From NCBI GenBank assembly GCA_026982255.1, contig JALSHL010000196.1, positions 1 to 15,186 of the forward strand: a stretch of DNA of 15,186 nucleotides, given 5' to 3'. A program made the position numbers and the translations under genes. Positions 7,285 through 13,797 of this stretch are shown in pieces; position 1 is the first letter of the stretch, and every line of letters starts with the position of its first letter. This stretch comes from Paracoccaceae bacterium (GTDB lineage: Bacteria > Pseudomonadota > Alphaproteobacteria > Rhodobacterales > Rhodobacteraceae). A model generated the notes under the pieces. That model did no database searches. It was not told the origin of the DNA and saw only the letters and a list, made by a program, of their open reading frames with translations.

Positions 7285-8102
7285 TCCGCGAGGTTGCCCG
7301 TGCCAAGGTCAATCTCTGCCTGCATGTGACGGGGCAGCGGGATGATGGCCTGCATCTGCTCGACTCGCTGGTGGTGTTTCCCGATGTTGGCGATATGCTG
7401 GAGGTGCGCAGGGCACAAGGGCTGTCTCTGGACATCGACGGGCCATTTGCGGCGGGGCTAGCGGTGGAGGGCAACCTTGTTCTGGAAGCGGCGCGGCTGT
7501 TTCCCGACAACGGGGCAGCAATGACCCTGCACAAGATGCTGCCGGTGGCCTCCGGTATCGGCGGCGGTTCTGCGGATGCAGCGGCGACATTGCGGGCCAT
7601 GTCCGAATTGCATGGCAGGCCGTTGCCTTCGTCCGCCGACCAGCTGGCACTCGGTGCCGATGTTCCGGTTTGCGTGCGTCAGGAAGCGGTGCGAATGAGC
7701 GGGATTGGCGAGCAACTCTCGCCTCTGCCTCCCTTGCCGCCCTTCTGGATGGTTCTTGCAAACGCCGGCGAGGCCGTGCCGACGGGCGCGGTTTTCGCCA
7801 ATATGGCCTCGCGGAACCACGCGCCCGTGGCTCCGGTTCCCCGTTTGGCCGATACGGCTGCCCTGTTCGGGTATCTGTCGGAACAGCGTAACGATATGCA
7901 GGTGTCTGCTGCCGGAATTTCGCCGGTGATCGGTGCCGTTCTGGAGGCGCTCGCCGGAACGGATGGTTGTGCCCTTGCACGGATGAGCGGCTCTGGCGGC
8001 ACCTGTTTCGGCCTCTATGCGACTGAAGCCGAGGCGCGTGCTGCCGCCCGCACGGTGTCCGGCGTATATCCCGACTGGTGGGTCGTCGCTGCGCCGGTCT
8101 AG
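7281..8102 (+). CDS. ispE: 4-diphosphocytidyl-2-C-methyl-D-erythritol kinase IspE
   Basis: IspE is the GHMP-family kinase of the MEP isoprenoid pathway; it phosphorylates the 2-hydroxyl of CDP-methylerythritol with ATP. The product is 273 residues (family about 270-300). It begins with AKVNLCLHVTG (Lys9 and Asn11 are family residues), has the glycine-rich ATP loop PVASGIGGGSADAAATL at about 88-104, the catalytic Asp127 in GADVPVCV, and the C-terminal GHMP motif MSGSGGTCFGLY. At residue 24 it has Leu in DDGLHLLDSL where family members usually have Tyr (DGYH). The ATG overlaps the TPR stop. No strong SD is seen, only GAAGAAG further upstream, consistent with coupling. The stop TAG lies in CTAG shared with the convergent gene. 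Confidence 0.94.
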   Translation: MIREVARAKVNLCLHVTGQRDDGLHLLDSLVVFPDVGDMLEVRRAQGLSLDIDGPFAAGLAVEGNLVLEAARLFPDNGAAMTLHKMLPVASGIGGGSADAAATLRAMSELHGRPLPSSADQLALGADVPVCVRQEAVRMSGIGEQLSPLPPLPPFWMVLANAGEAVPTGAVFANMASRNHAPVAPVPRLADTAALFGYLSEQRNDMQVSAAGISPVIGAVLEALAGTDGCALARMSGSGGTCFGLYATEAEARAAARTVSGVYPDWWVVAAPV

Positions 8103-9091
8103 ACGACCCGCGAGACCACGAAATCCGCGAGATCGCGCAACAGGTCGCGCAATTCGCCTTCGGGCAGGCCTTCCAGCGATTTCTTGGCGACATCGGCCCA
8201 GTGGATGGCTTTCCGGCGGGTCGCCTCCAGCGTGCCGTGATTGCCCATCAGCGCCATGGCATGTTCCAGATCGCCACGCCCCTGTTCACCCTTTTCGATA
8301 ACCCGCTGCCAGAAGGCGCGTTCTTCGGTATCGGCGGCCGTGATCGCCAGAATAACCGGCATGGTCAGCTTGCGCTCGCGGAAATCGTCGCCGGTATTCT
8401 TGCCGAGCGAGGCAGTCGCGCCGCCGTAGTCCAGCAGATCATCGACAATCTGGAAGCTGATGCCGAGCGCATCGCCATAGTCGCGCAAGGCATCGACCTG
8501 CGATTCCGGCGCACCGGCGATCACTCCGCCGACCTCGCAGGCCGCGGCAAACAGCGCGGCGGTCTTGCCGCGAACGACCTGCAGGTAAATATCTTCGGTG
8601 GTGGCAAGGTTCTGCGCCGCTGTCAGTTGCAGCACCTCCCCCTCGGCAATCACCGCCGAGGCATTGGCGAGGATATCCAGCACCCGCAGGCTGCCGGTTT
8701 CCACCATCAGCTGGAACGAACGGGCAAACAGGTAATCCCCGACCAGAACCGAGGATTTGTTGTCCCACAGCAGGTTGGCCGTCGGCCGCCCGCGCCGCTG
8801 GCCGCTTTCGTCCACTACATCGTCGTGCAGCAGGGTGGCGGTATGGATGAATTCGACCGTCGCCGCCAGCTTGACGTGATTGTCGCCGCGATACCCGCAC
8901 AGTTGCGCCCCCGCGAGGGTCAGCATCGGGCGCAGGCGTTTGCCGCCGGCCTCGACCAGATGGGCGGTTACCTCGGGGATGCGCGGGGCGTGTTCGCTGG
9001 CCATGCGGGTGCGGATCAGGGTGTTGACCGCCTCCATATCGTCTGCCAGCAGGTGTTGAAGCCTTTCGAACGGCCCGTTTGTGCCCGACAT
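8099..9091 (-). CDS. ispB: Long-chain all-trans polyprenyl diphosphate synthase (octaprenyl/decaprenyl type)
   Basis: This enzyme condenses isopentenyl diphosphate units to make the ubiquinone side chain. The product is 330 residues, standard for the family. Motifs are GGKRLRPML at 49-57, the first Asp-rich motif DDVVD at 90-94, GRPTANLLWDNKSSVLVGDYL at about 101-121, KTAALF at about 176, and the second Asp-rich motif DDLLD at 217-221 after FQIV. The residue five before the first Asp-rich motif is a small Ala (A85) in FIHTATLLHDD, which fits long-chain rather than farnesyl products. Rhodobacterales usually make ubiquinone-10, so a decaprenyl product (DdsA) is plausible but chain length cannot be read from the sequence. 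The ATG at 9091 has GAGGGG eight bases upstream. Confidence 0.94.
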   Translation of the reverse strand: MSGTNGPFERLQHLLADDMEAVNTLIRTRMASEHAPRIPEVTAHLVEAGGKRLRPMLTLAGAQLCGYRGDNHVKLAATVEFIHTATLLHDDVVDESGQRRGRPTANLLWDNKSSVLVGDYLFARSFQLMVETGSLRVLDILANASAVIAEGEVLQLTAAQNLATTEDIYLQVVRGKTAALFAAACEVGGVIAGAPESQVDALRDYGDALGISFQIVDDLLDYGGATASLGKNTGDDFRERKLTMPVILAITAADTEERAFWQRVIEKGEQGRGDLEHAMALMGNHGTLEATRRKAIHWADVAKKSLEGLPEGELRDLLRDLADFVVSRVV

Positions 9092-9115
9092 ATTGTTTTC
9101 CCCTCGTTTACGACC

Positions 9116-9144
9116 TCGACGCGCCTGTCATGGTCCCGTATCCT
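9116..9144 (+). promoter_or_regulatory. Candidate promoter of the DUF2007 gene giving a leaderless start
   Basis: TCGACG (9116-9121) and TATCCT (9139-9144) are separated by 17 bases, each matching 4 of 6 consensus bases. A start site seven bases after the -10 would fall at 9151-9152, on the A of the ATG. No Shine-Dalgarno precedes that ATG, which fits a leaderless message. Sequence-only call. Confidence 0.35.
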
Positions 9145-9151
9145 TGCGGCC

Positions 9152-9373
9152 ATGAAAGAGATCCTGCGAACCACCGATCCGACCGTCGTCGCCTTTGCAA
9201 GCGCGCTGCTACGCGCCGAAGATATAGAGCCCTTTGTGCTGGACGTAAACATGAGTGTGATGGAAGGGGGTATCGGCCTGTTCCCCCGTCGGCTGACCGT
9301 CGCCGACGCTCATGCCTTCCGTGCGCGGGCCATCCTGCGGGACAACGGTATCGAGTTGCCGGAGGAGCGATGA
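9152..9373 (+). CDS. DUF2007 family small protein (putative signal-transducing protein)
   Basis: The product has 73 residues, with the DUF2007 pattern: an opening beta strand MKEILRTTDPTVVAFASALL, then DIEPFVLDVNMSVMEGGIG, then RRLTVADAHAFRARAILRDN with the acidic end. The family is small, probably cytosolic, and of uncertain function; some members are annotated as PII-like signal-transducing domains. The frame stays open far upstream, but that stretch is antisense to ispB; the ATG at 9152 is where family similarity starts. No SD is visible. The stop TGA overlaps the next ATG (ATGA), and the last codons form the GGAGG ribosome site of the downstream methyltransferase. Confidence 0.85.
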   Translation: MKEILRTTDPTVVAFASALLRAEDIEPFVLDVNMSVMEGGIGLFPRRLTVADAHAFRARAILRDNGIELPEER

Positions 9374-10131
9374 GTTTTGCCGACGAGCAACTGAGTCGCG
9401 ACGATTTCCTCGGCGGGGCCTTGCGCATCCGGCAACCGTTGCAAGGGTATCGCGCCGCAACCGATCCGGTGTTTCTGGCCGCGGCGGTTCCGGCGCGGGC
9501 GGGGCAGTCGGTTTTGGAACTCGGTTGCGGGGCCGGTGTCGCGCTGGCCTGTCTATGCCGCAGGGTCGAGGGGCTGCAGGCGCACGGGCTGGAGTTGCAG
9601 GCCGACTATGCCGAACTGGCCGAACGGAACGCGCGTGACAACGGGCTGGAGATGACCATCCATCAGGGTGATCTGCTGGTGATGCCCGCCGCCTTGCGTG
9701 CGCTGGGTTTCGACCATGTCTTTGCCAATCCGCCGTTTTACCCCCGCAACGCGGCCTCGGGTGCCAGCGACAGGGGGCGCGACACGGCGCACCGTGAAGG
9801 AGAGGCCGGACTGGCCGACTGGATCACGGCCGGTCTGCGGCGCCTGAAGCCGCGCGGCTACTTTACGATGATCCACCGTAGCGAACGTCTGGTCGATATT
9901 CTCGCAGGTCTGCAGGGCAGGGCCGGCGATATCCGTATCCTGCCGCTGGTGCCGCGCGCCGGACAGGACGCCCGCCGCGTGATCGTGCAGGCGCGCAAGG
10001 GTGCCGCCGGACCTTTGCGGTTGCTGTCGCCGCTGGTCCTGCACAAAGGGGTGGCGCACGAGAAGGACGAGGACAGTTTCAATACAACCATAAGAAAAGT
10101 CTTGCGGGAAATACAACCTATAGTGTTATAA
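9370..10131 (+). CDS. TrmN6-like tRNA1(Val) adenine-N6 methyltransferase
   Basis: This is a 253-residue SAM-dependent methyltransferase of the YfiC/TrmN6 group, which methylates the N6 of A37 in tRNA1(Val) in E. coli. It shows the N-terminal GYRAATDPVFLAAAVP segment typical of the group, SAM motif I VLELGCGAGVA at 48-58, the acidic motif LELQADYAELAERN at about 74-87, and the catalytic motif NPPF at 120-123, characteristic of N6-adenine or N5-glutamine methylation. The C-terminal part includes KPRGYFTMIHRSERL. The ATG overlaps the DUF2007 stop and has GGAGG at 9361-9365, four bases upstream. Exact substrate is inferred from family, not shown; another RNA or protein target is possible. Confidence 0.85.
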   Translation: MSFADEQLSRDDFLGGALRIRQPLQGYRAATDPVFLAAAVPARAGQSVLELGCGAGVALACLCRRVEGLQAHGLELQADYAELAERNARDNGLEMTIHQGDLLVMPAALRALGFDHVFANPPFYPRNAASGASDRGRDTAHREGEAGLADWITAGLRRLKPRGYFTMIHRSERLVDILAGLQGRAGDIRILPLVPRAGQDARRVIVQARKGAAGPLRLLSPLVLHKGVAHEKDEDSFNTTIRKVLREIQPIVL

Positions 10132-10132
10132 G
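10124..10132 (+). promoter_or_regulatory. Candidate extended -10 promoter for the first EamA transporter
   Basis: TGT followed by TATAAG forms an extended -10 element (TGn plus five of six bases of TATAAT), overlapping the stop codon of the preceding gene. Extended -10 promoters tolerate a poor -35; TTGCGG sits 19 bases upstream. The start would be near 10139 in an AT-rich stretch that contrasts with the GC-rich coding sequence and includes the palindrome TAATATTA (10139-10146). Confidence 0.38.
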
Positions 10133-10174
10133 GTAACCTAATATTAACGAATACCGTGTATCGGAGATTCGGAA

Positions 10175-10195
10175 ATGTCAGGTGAGGTAACATGA
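10175..10195 (+). CDS. Possible six-codon minicistron before the EamA transporter
   Basis: ATG at 10175 opens a six-residue frame, MSGEVT, whose TGA (10193-10195) overlaps the transporter ATG as ATGA. GGAG at 10163-10166 lies eight bases before it. The transporter's own SD, GGTGAGG, is inside the minicistron. It may couple or tune translation of the transporter; chance is equally possible for so short a frame. Confidence 0.25.
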   Translation: MSGEVT

Positions 10196-11100
10196 AGGCA
10201 GGTGTAGGATTTCTCGTCGCCGCGATGGCGCTTACGCCTGTAACCGACGGGCTGTCGAAATCGCTGGCGTTGGAGCACTCGGCCTTTGCCGTGACTTTCG
10301 CACGTTATTTCATGGCCGGTGTAGTTGCGCTGCTGCTCTCTATCATCCTGAAAAAGCCCCTGCATATTCCGCGCCATGACCGGTTGGGGCAGGTCTGGCG
10401 CACCGCCCTGATGATGGGCGCGATGATCCTGCTGATCTCGGCCCTGTCGATGGTGCCGCTGGCCAAGGCCGTGGGCGGATTCCTGATCGCGCCGGTGGTG
10501 GCCTCGCTGATTTCCGTGTTGCTGTTCGGGGAAAGGATGGACGGCTACCGTTTCTTCGGTTCCGCGCTCAGCTTTGCGGGGGCTTTCGTCATTTTGCGAC
10601 CGGAGGGGAGCTTCGAGGCCGGAACCTTCATGGCTCTCGCCGGCGGCACCCTGCTGGGTTGTTACCTTGCCGCGACGCGACGGGCCTGCACCTGCGGCAG
10701 CCTGTTTTCGACACTGGTAACGCAAAGCTTCCTCGGCGCCGCGATGGTGGCGCCGCTGGCGTTCTGGAACGGCATTCCGCAAATCACGCTGTCCGACGGG
10801 CTGTTTGTGCTCGCCCTCGGGATGGTTTCGGCGACCTGCCATTTCCTGACCGTGGCGGCATATAACCGCGCCGATGCCTCTATCTTGTCGCCGTTTTTCT
10901 ATTTCAACATCGTCTTCGCCATTCCGGTCGGCTATTTCTGGTTCGGCGAGGTGCCGACGGTGCTGACCTTGCTCGGGCTAAGCGGAATCGCGACGGGCGG
11001 GGTGGTTGCCATGCTGTCCGCCAGCCGCCGCGAGAGCATATTTTCCGGTGTATTGGCGCTGCCGCGCAACTATGCGCGCAAGTATCTCTTGAAGGTGTGA
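10192..11100 (+). CDS. EamA-domain DMT-superfamily transporter
   Basis: The 302-residue product is almost wholly hydrophobic, with about ten membrane helices arranged as two five-helix EamA repeats, the usual DMT layout. Typical features are the N-terminal ALTPVTDGLSKSL helix region, FARYFMAGVVALLL, and the repeat signatures LAKAVGGFLIAPVVASLISVLLFGERMD at about 95-122 and DASILSPFFYFNIVFAIPVGYFWFGEV at about 225-251 (each ending in the conserved GE). The C-terminal tail is basic (RRES...RNYARKYLLKV), consistent with a cytoplasmic end. GGTGAGG precedes the ATG by four bases. Substrate cannot be told; DMT members export amino acids, metabolites or nucleotide derivatives. It is not the same gene as the transporter at 11327-12193. 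Confidence 0.88.
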   Translation: MKAGVGFLVAAMALTPVTDGLSKSLALEHSAFAVTFARYFMAGVVALLLSIILKKPLHIPRHDRLGQVWRTALMMGAMILLISALSMVPLAKAVGGFLIAPVVASLISVLLFGERMDGYRFFGSALSFAGAFVILRPEGSFEAGTFMALAGGTLLGCYLAATRRACTCGSLFSTLVTQSFLGAAMVAPLAFWNGIPQITLSDGLFVLALGMVSATCHFLTVAAYNRADASILSPFFYFNIVFAIPVGYFWFGEVPTVLTLLGLSGIATGGVVAMLSASRRESIFSGVLALPRNYARKYLLKV

Positions 11101-11116
11101 TGACAGGACATATCTT
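11089..11116 (+). promoter_or_regulatory. Candidate promoter of the YdcH/DUF465 gene
   Basis: TTGAAG (11089-11094) and TATCTT (11111-11116) are 16 bases apart, each matching 4 of 6 consensus bases. The -35 lies within the last codons of the transporter gene. A start near 11123 would give a leader of about 43 bases before the ydcH-like ATG. Confidence 0.38.
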
Positions 11117-11165
11117 TTATGGTGGAATGGAGACGTTCCGATAAACAAAAAACAAGGAGAGGAAT

Positions 11166-11336
11166 ATGAGCCTGAGTTCCCATTTGACCGAACTTCGCAG
11201 AAAACACGAAATGCTTTCCGAAAAAATCGAGACAGAGCAGCGAAGCCCCGGTTCCGATCACCTGAGTATTGCGGAACTCAAAAAGGAGAAGCTCCTCCTC
11301 AAGGAGGAAATCGAGCGGATCGCCGCTCAGGTCTGA
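11166..11336 (+). CDS. Small DUF465/YdcH-family protein
   Basis: This 56-residue, highly charged helical protein fits the YdcH/DUF465 pattern: an N-terminal HLTELRRKHEMLSEKI helix, a short polar hinge (EQRSPGSDHLSIAEL), and a C-terminal KKEKLLLKEEIERI helix, giving a predicted antiparallel helical hairpin. The family is widespread in Proteobacteria and has no firm function. The ATG has a strong AAGGAGAGG at 11154-11162. The 3' end overlaps the convergent transporter by 10 bases (11327-11336). Codon and residue content (many Lys and Glu) differ from neighbours simply because of the coiled-coil composition. Confidence 0.82.
   Translation: MSLSSHLTELRRKHEMLSEKIETEQRSPGSDHLSIAELKKEKLLLKEEIERIAAQV
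11293..11308 (+). repeat. Inverted repeat carrying an SD-like and an anti-SD-like arm
   Basis: TCCTCC (11293-11298) and GGAGGA (11303-11308) form a six-base stem around the tetraloop TCAA, inside the ydcH-like coding sequence. A further GGAG at 11285-11288 could compete for the same arm. It encodes KLLLKEE, so codon choice may explain it. Confidence 0.3.
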
Positions 11337-12193
11337 CTTCCGGCACGGGCCGCAAGCCCGGCACCACCGGTGACGAGAACAGCCGCCAGCAGCAAAGTCC
11401 AGTTGGCGGCGGTCATGCCTGTTGCAACCAGTATCAGCGTCGACAGCAGCGGCGCGGCATAGGATGCAATGCCCAGAAACTGGATATCGCCCTTTTTCAT
11501 GCCGATATCCCAGATATAGAACGCCAGACCGACAGGACCGAGGCCAAGGGCCCCGATGGCAAGCCAGCCTCTGTTGCTGTCCGGCCAGACGGTTTTCTCC
11601 AGTCCCAGATGCGCCACCAGCGATAGTGCTGCCGCTGCCAGACAGAACACCGCCACAGTTTCGGTCGGTGCGTCCCCCGCGCGGCGTGACAGAACAGAAT
11701 ATCCCGACCAGATAAACGCGCAGACCAGCGCCGCTCCGTAGCCGAGCCAGTTCGTCGCGGAAAAACCTGTTGCGCCTGTGCCGACGATCAGGGCCGCCCC
11801 GCCAAAGGCAACCAGCGCGCCAACGATATGCTGCCGTTTCAGGTGTTCACCGGGCAACAGCCCCGAAAGCAGCACAATCAGCAAAGGCCAGAGATAGGCA
11901 ATAAGTCCCGCCTGCGCCGGTGGCGCCAGCCTGAGGGCGGTAAAATAGAAGAAATGGTATCCGAAAATGCCGCCAACCCCGAGCAGCCACACCGGCCAGC
12001 GCACCCCATGCAACACTTCAAACCCCTTGTCGGAGCGTATTACCCAGATCAGTCCGATCCCGCCCCCGACGGCAAAGGCCATTGTCGAGAGCTGGAACGG
12101 CGGCACAGGCGTGCTCGCCACGGTCAGCATGGCCAGCAACGACCACAGCAAAATCGCCCCGAACCCGAGCAGCGTCGCGCGGGCGCGGCTCAC
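11327..12193 (-). CDS. EamA/DMT-superfamily transporter, YddG-like (GTG start)
   Basis: From the GTG at 12193 the product is 288 residues with about ten membrane helices in two EamA repeats. The opening RATLLGFGAILLWSLLAML and the segment GLIAYLWPLLIVLLSGLLPGE resemble the YddG aromatic amino acid exporter group, while FIWSGYSVLSRR and FYIWDIGMKKGDIQFLG are typical second-repeat segments. Substrate is inferred only. The GTG overlaps the TGA of the amidotransferase gene (GTGA) and fits the protein start; an in-frame ATG 18 codons upstream would add a polar, non-family extension and has its purine tract only one base away. No SD precedes the GTG, consistent with coupling to the upstream gene. 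Confidence 0.87.
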   Translation of the reverse strand: MSRARATLLGFGAILLWSLLAMLTVASTPVPPFQLSTMAFAVGGGIGLIWVIRSDKGFEVLHGVRWPVWLLGVGGIFGYHFFYFTALRLAPPAQAGLIAYLWPLLIVLLSGLLPGEHLKRQHIVGALVAFGGAALIVGTGATGFSATNWLGYGAALVCAFIWSGYSVLSRRAGDAPTETVAVFCLAAAALSLVAHLGLEKTVWPDSNRGWLAIGALGLGPVGLAFYIWDIGMKKGDIQFLGIASYAAPLLSTLILVATGMTAANWTLLLAAVLVTGGAGLAARAGSQT

Positions 12194-12927
12194 GGCTTGG
12201 CGCGCTCGGCCGCGATGGACAGAAAACGGTTGATCCAGCTGCCCCATTCCCTGTTGTGAACCGGTTTGCCGAGCGACTCCCGTGCCGTTTGGGCCCGATC
12301 TTCCGGCAGGACGGGGGCCAGCCGGACATCGATCAGGTCGCCGACATAGTGCGCGGAAAACTCCGGATGCGGTTGCACGCTGATCGCCTTGGGGTTTTCA
12401 GGGTCGCCATAAACCAGAGCCGCATACTCGCAGAAATCCGAACTGGCCACGACGGTGGAATCGGGGGGCTGCTGCACGATCTGGTCCTGATGCACCGCAT
12501 GCCCGGAGAAGCCCTCGCCCATATCCTTCATCCACAACGGCAGGTTTCCGGCTTTGTAGTCATGCACGCCGATGCCCCAGCCCTTGTCGGATTTTTCCAC
12601 CTTGCCGCCGAGCGCCTCGGCCAGAATCTGGTGCCCGAAACAGATACCGGCAACCGGCACATCCGCGCTGATGCAGGCCCGCAGGAATTCTTTCAGCGGT
12701 TCGATCCACGGCAGGTCGTCATAGACCCCGTGCCGCGATCCGGTGATGATCCAGCCGTCGGCGTCATGCGGCGAGGCAGGCATTTCCCCGCCGACCACCT
12801 TGACGGAAAAAAACTCCAGTCCGGGGTTTTCCGTGCGTAACATATCGGCAAACATCGATGGATAGTCCCCGTGTTTGTCCAGCAGGTTTTCCGGTATTTC
12901 ACCGGTTTCCAGAATGCCTATTTTCAT
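12190..12927 (-). CDS. Class I glutamine amidotransferase domain protein
   Basis: This 245-residue stand-alone protein has the class I glutamine amidotransferase (GATase1) fold: an oxyanion segment ITGSRHGVYDD at about 61-71, the nucleophile elbow GICFGHQILAEALGG at 94-108 with Cys96, and the catalytic dyad partner region VQPHPEF with His187 and Glu189. HAVHQDQI at about 143-150 is also typical. It resembles the GMP-synthase amidotransferase domain but lacks the synthetase domain. The ATG at 12927 has AAGGTG five bases upstream and is preferred over an ATG six codons earlier. It is coupled to the downstream exporter by GTGA. Substrate is unknown: related proteins hydrolyse gamma-glutamyl compounds or donate ammonia. 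Confidence 0.88.
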   Translation of the reverse strand: MKIGILETGEIPENLLDKHGDYPSMFADMLRTENPGLEFFSVKVVGGEMPASPHDADGWIITGSRHGVYDDLPWIEPLKEFLRACISADVPVAGICFGHQILAEALGGKVEKSDKGWGIGVHDYKAGNLPLWMKDMGEGFSGHAVHQDQIVQQPPDSTVVASSDFCEYAALVYGDPENPKAISVQPHPEFSAHYVGDLIDVRLAPVLPEDRAQTARESLGKPVHNREWGSWINRFLSIAAERAKP

Positions 12928-12959
12928 GGGATCACCTTGAAACATTAAATCTCGGCCCG

Positions 12960-12987
12960 ATCATAGATAACCCATCGGCGGAGTTAA
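12960..12987 (-). promoter_or_regulatory. Candidate promoter of the amidotransferase-exporter operon
   Basis: On the minus strand TTAACT (12987-12982) and TATGAT (12965-12960) are 16 bases apart, with 4 and 5 of 6 consensus matches. The start would fall near 12953, about 26 bases before the ATG. It lies just beyond the phaB terminator, so the two operons are separate. Confidence 0.42.
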
Positions 12988-13004
12988 ATGCCCATTCGAC
13001 ATGA

Positions 13005-13030
13005 CAAACGCGGCAGGAAGCCCGCCGCGT
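13005..13030 (-). terminator. Intrinsic terminator after phaB
   Basis: On the minus strand, a seven-base stem (13030-13024 with 13014-13008, ACGCGGC and GCCGCGT) with a nine-base loop is followed by TTTGT. It begins 22 bases after the phaB stop and lies between the phaAB operon and the amidotransferase promoter, where a terminator is expected. The U-run is short. Confidence 0.6.
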
Positions 13031-13051
13031 CCGGAAGCCGGATTTTCCAGC

Positions 13052-13777
13052 TCAGATCATATACTGCCCGCCATTGGCGGTGATGGTCGACCCCGTAATA
13101 AATCCGGCATCATCGGCCACAAGGAAAACCACGCAGCGGGCGATTTCCTCGGGTTCGCCCAGACGGCCCACCGGAATATGCGGGATGATGCGTTCGTTCA
13201 GGACCTTCTCGGGCACAGCGCGGACCATCTCGGTGCCGATGTATCCCGGACAAATCGCGTTGACTGTAATGCCCTTGAACGCGCCTTCCTGCGCCAGCGC
13301 CTTGGTCATGCCCAGATCACCGGCTTTGGCGGCAGAATAATTCACCTGACCGGCCTGCCCCTTCTGCCCGTTGATCGAACTGATGTTGACGATGCGCCCG
13401 AATTTGCGTTCGCGCATACCGTTCCACAACGGGTGCGTCATATTGAAAACGCCCGACAGGTTGGTGTCGATCACCTCGGACCATTGTTCGCGTGTCATCT
13501 TGTGGAACATGCCGTCGCGGGTAATCCCGGCGTTGTTGACCAGAATTTCGACGGGGCCGAGGTCGGCCTCGACCCTGGTGATCCCTTCGACGCAGGCATC
13601 GTAATCGGCCACCGACCATTTATAGGCCGGAATGCCGGTTTCGGCGGTGAATTTGGCGGCGGCCTCGTCATTGCCGGCATAGTTGACGGCAACCTTGTGG
13701 CCTGCGTCCTGCAATGCGACCGCGATGGCGGCGCCGATGCCGCGGGTGCCGCCGGTAACCAGTGCTGTTCTTCCCAT
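13052..13777 (-). CDS. phaB: NADPH-dependent acetoacetyl-CoA reductase PhaB
   Basis: PhaB reduces acetoacetyl-CoA to (R)-3-hydroxybutyryl-CoA for polyhydroxybutyrate synthesis. The product is 241 residues, a typical short-chain dehydrogenase/reductase. Visible motifs are the cofactor loop TGGTRGIG at 8-15, NNAG at 81-84, catalytic Ser134 in NISSINGQKGQ, and the YxxxK pair Tyr147 and Lys151 in YSAAKAG. The NGQKGQ and ITRDGMFHKM segments are specific to the PhaB group rather than FabG. The start ATG at 13777 has AGGAGA five bases upstream. The gap to phaA is 20 bases, with the terminator downstream, so phaA-phaB is one operon. Confidence 0.95.
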   Translation of the reverse strand: MGRTALVTGGTRGIGAAIAVALQDAGHKVAVNYAGNDEAAAKFTAETGIPAYKWSVADYDACVEGITRVEADLGPVEILVNNAGITRDGMFHKMTREQWSEVIDTNLSGVFNMTHPLWNGMRERKFGRIVNISSINGQKGQAGQVNYSAAKAGDLGMTKALAQEGAFKGITVNAICPGYIGTEMVRAVPEKVLNERIIPHIPVGRLGEPEEIARCVVFLVADDAGFITGSTITANGGQYMI

Positions 13778-13797
13778 GATACTCTCCTGTTGGTGTG

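Noticed and set aside
8113..8155. Short direct repeats (CCGCGAGA and TCGCGCAA) near the polyprenyl synthase 3' end
   Set aside because: They encode the repeated Arg-Asp-Leu helix of the protein C-terminus, so coding sequence explains them.
8078..9151. Plus-strand open frame upstream of and continuous with DUF2007
   Set aside because: It is antisense to the polyprenyl diphosphate synthase and has no family features; only the last 73 codons (from 9152) are real.
10144..10842. Minus-strand 232-codon frame opposite the first EamA transporter
   Set aside because: Extremely Gln/Arg/His-rich, antisense to hydrophobic codons; typical shadow of a membrane protein gene.
11346..11360. Hairpin CGGGC/GCCCG after the YdcH-like gene considered as terminator
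   Set aside because: Only five base pairs, no T-run, and inside the convergent transporter coding sequence.
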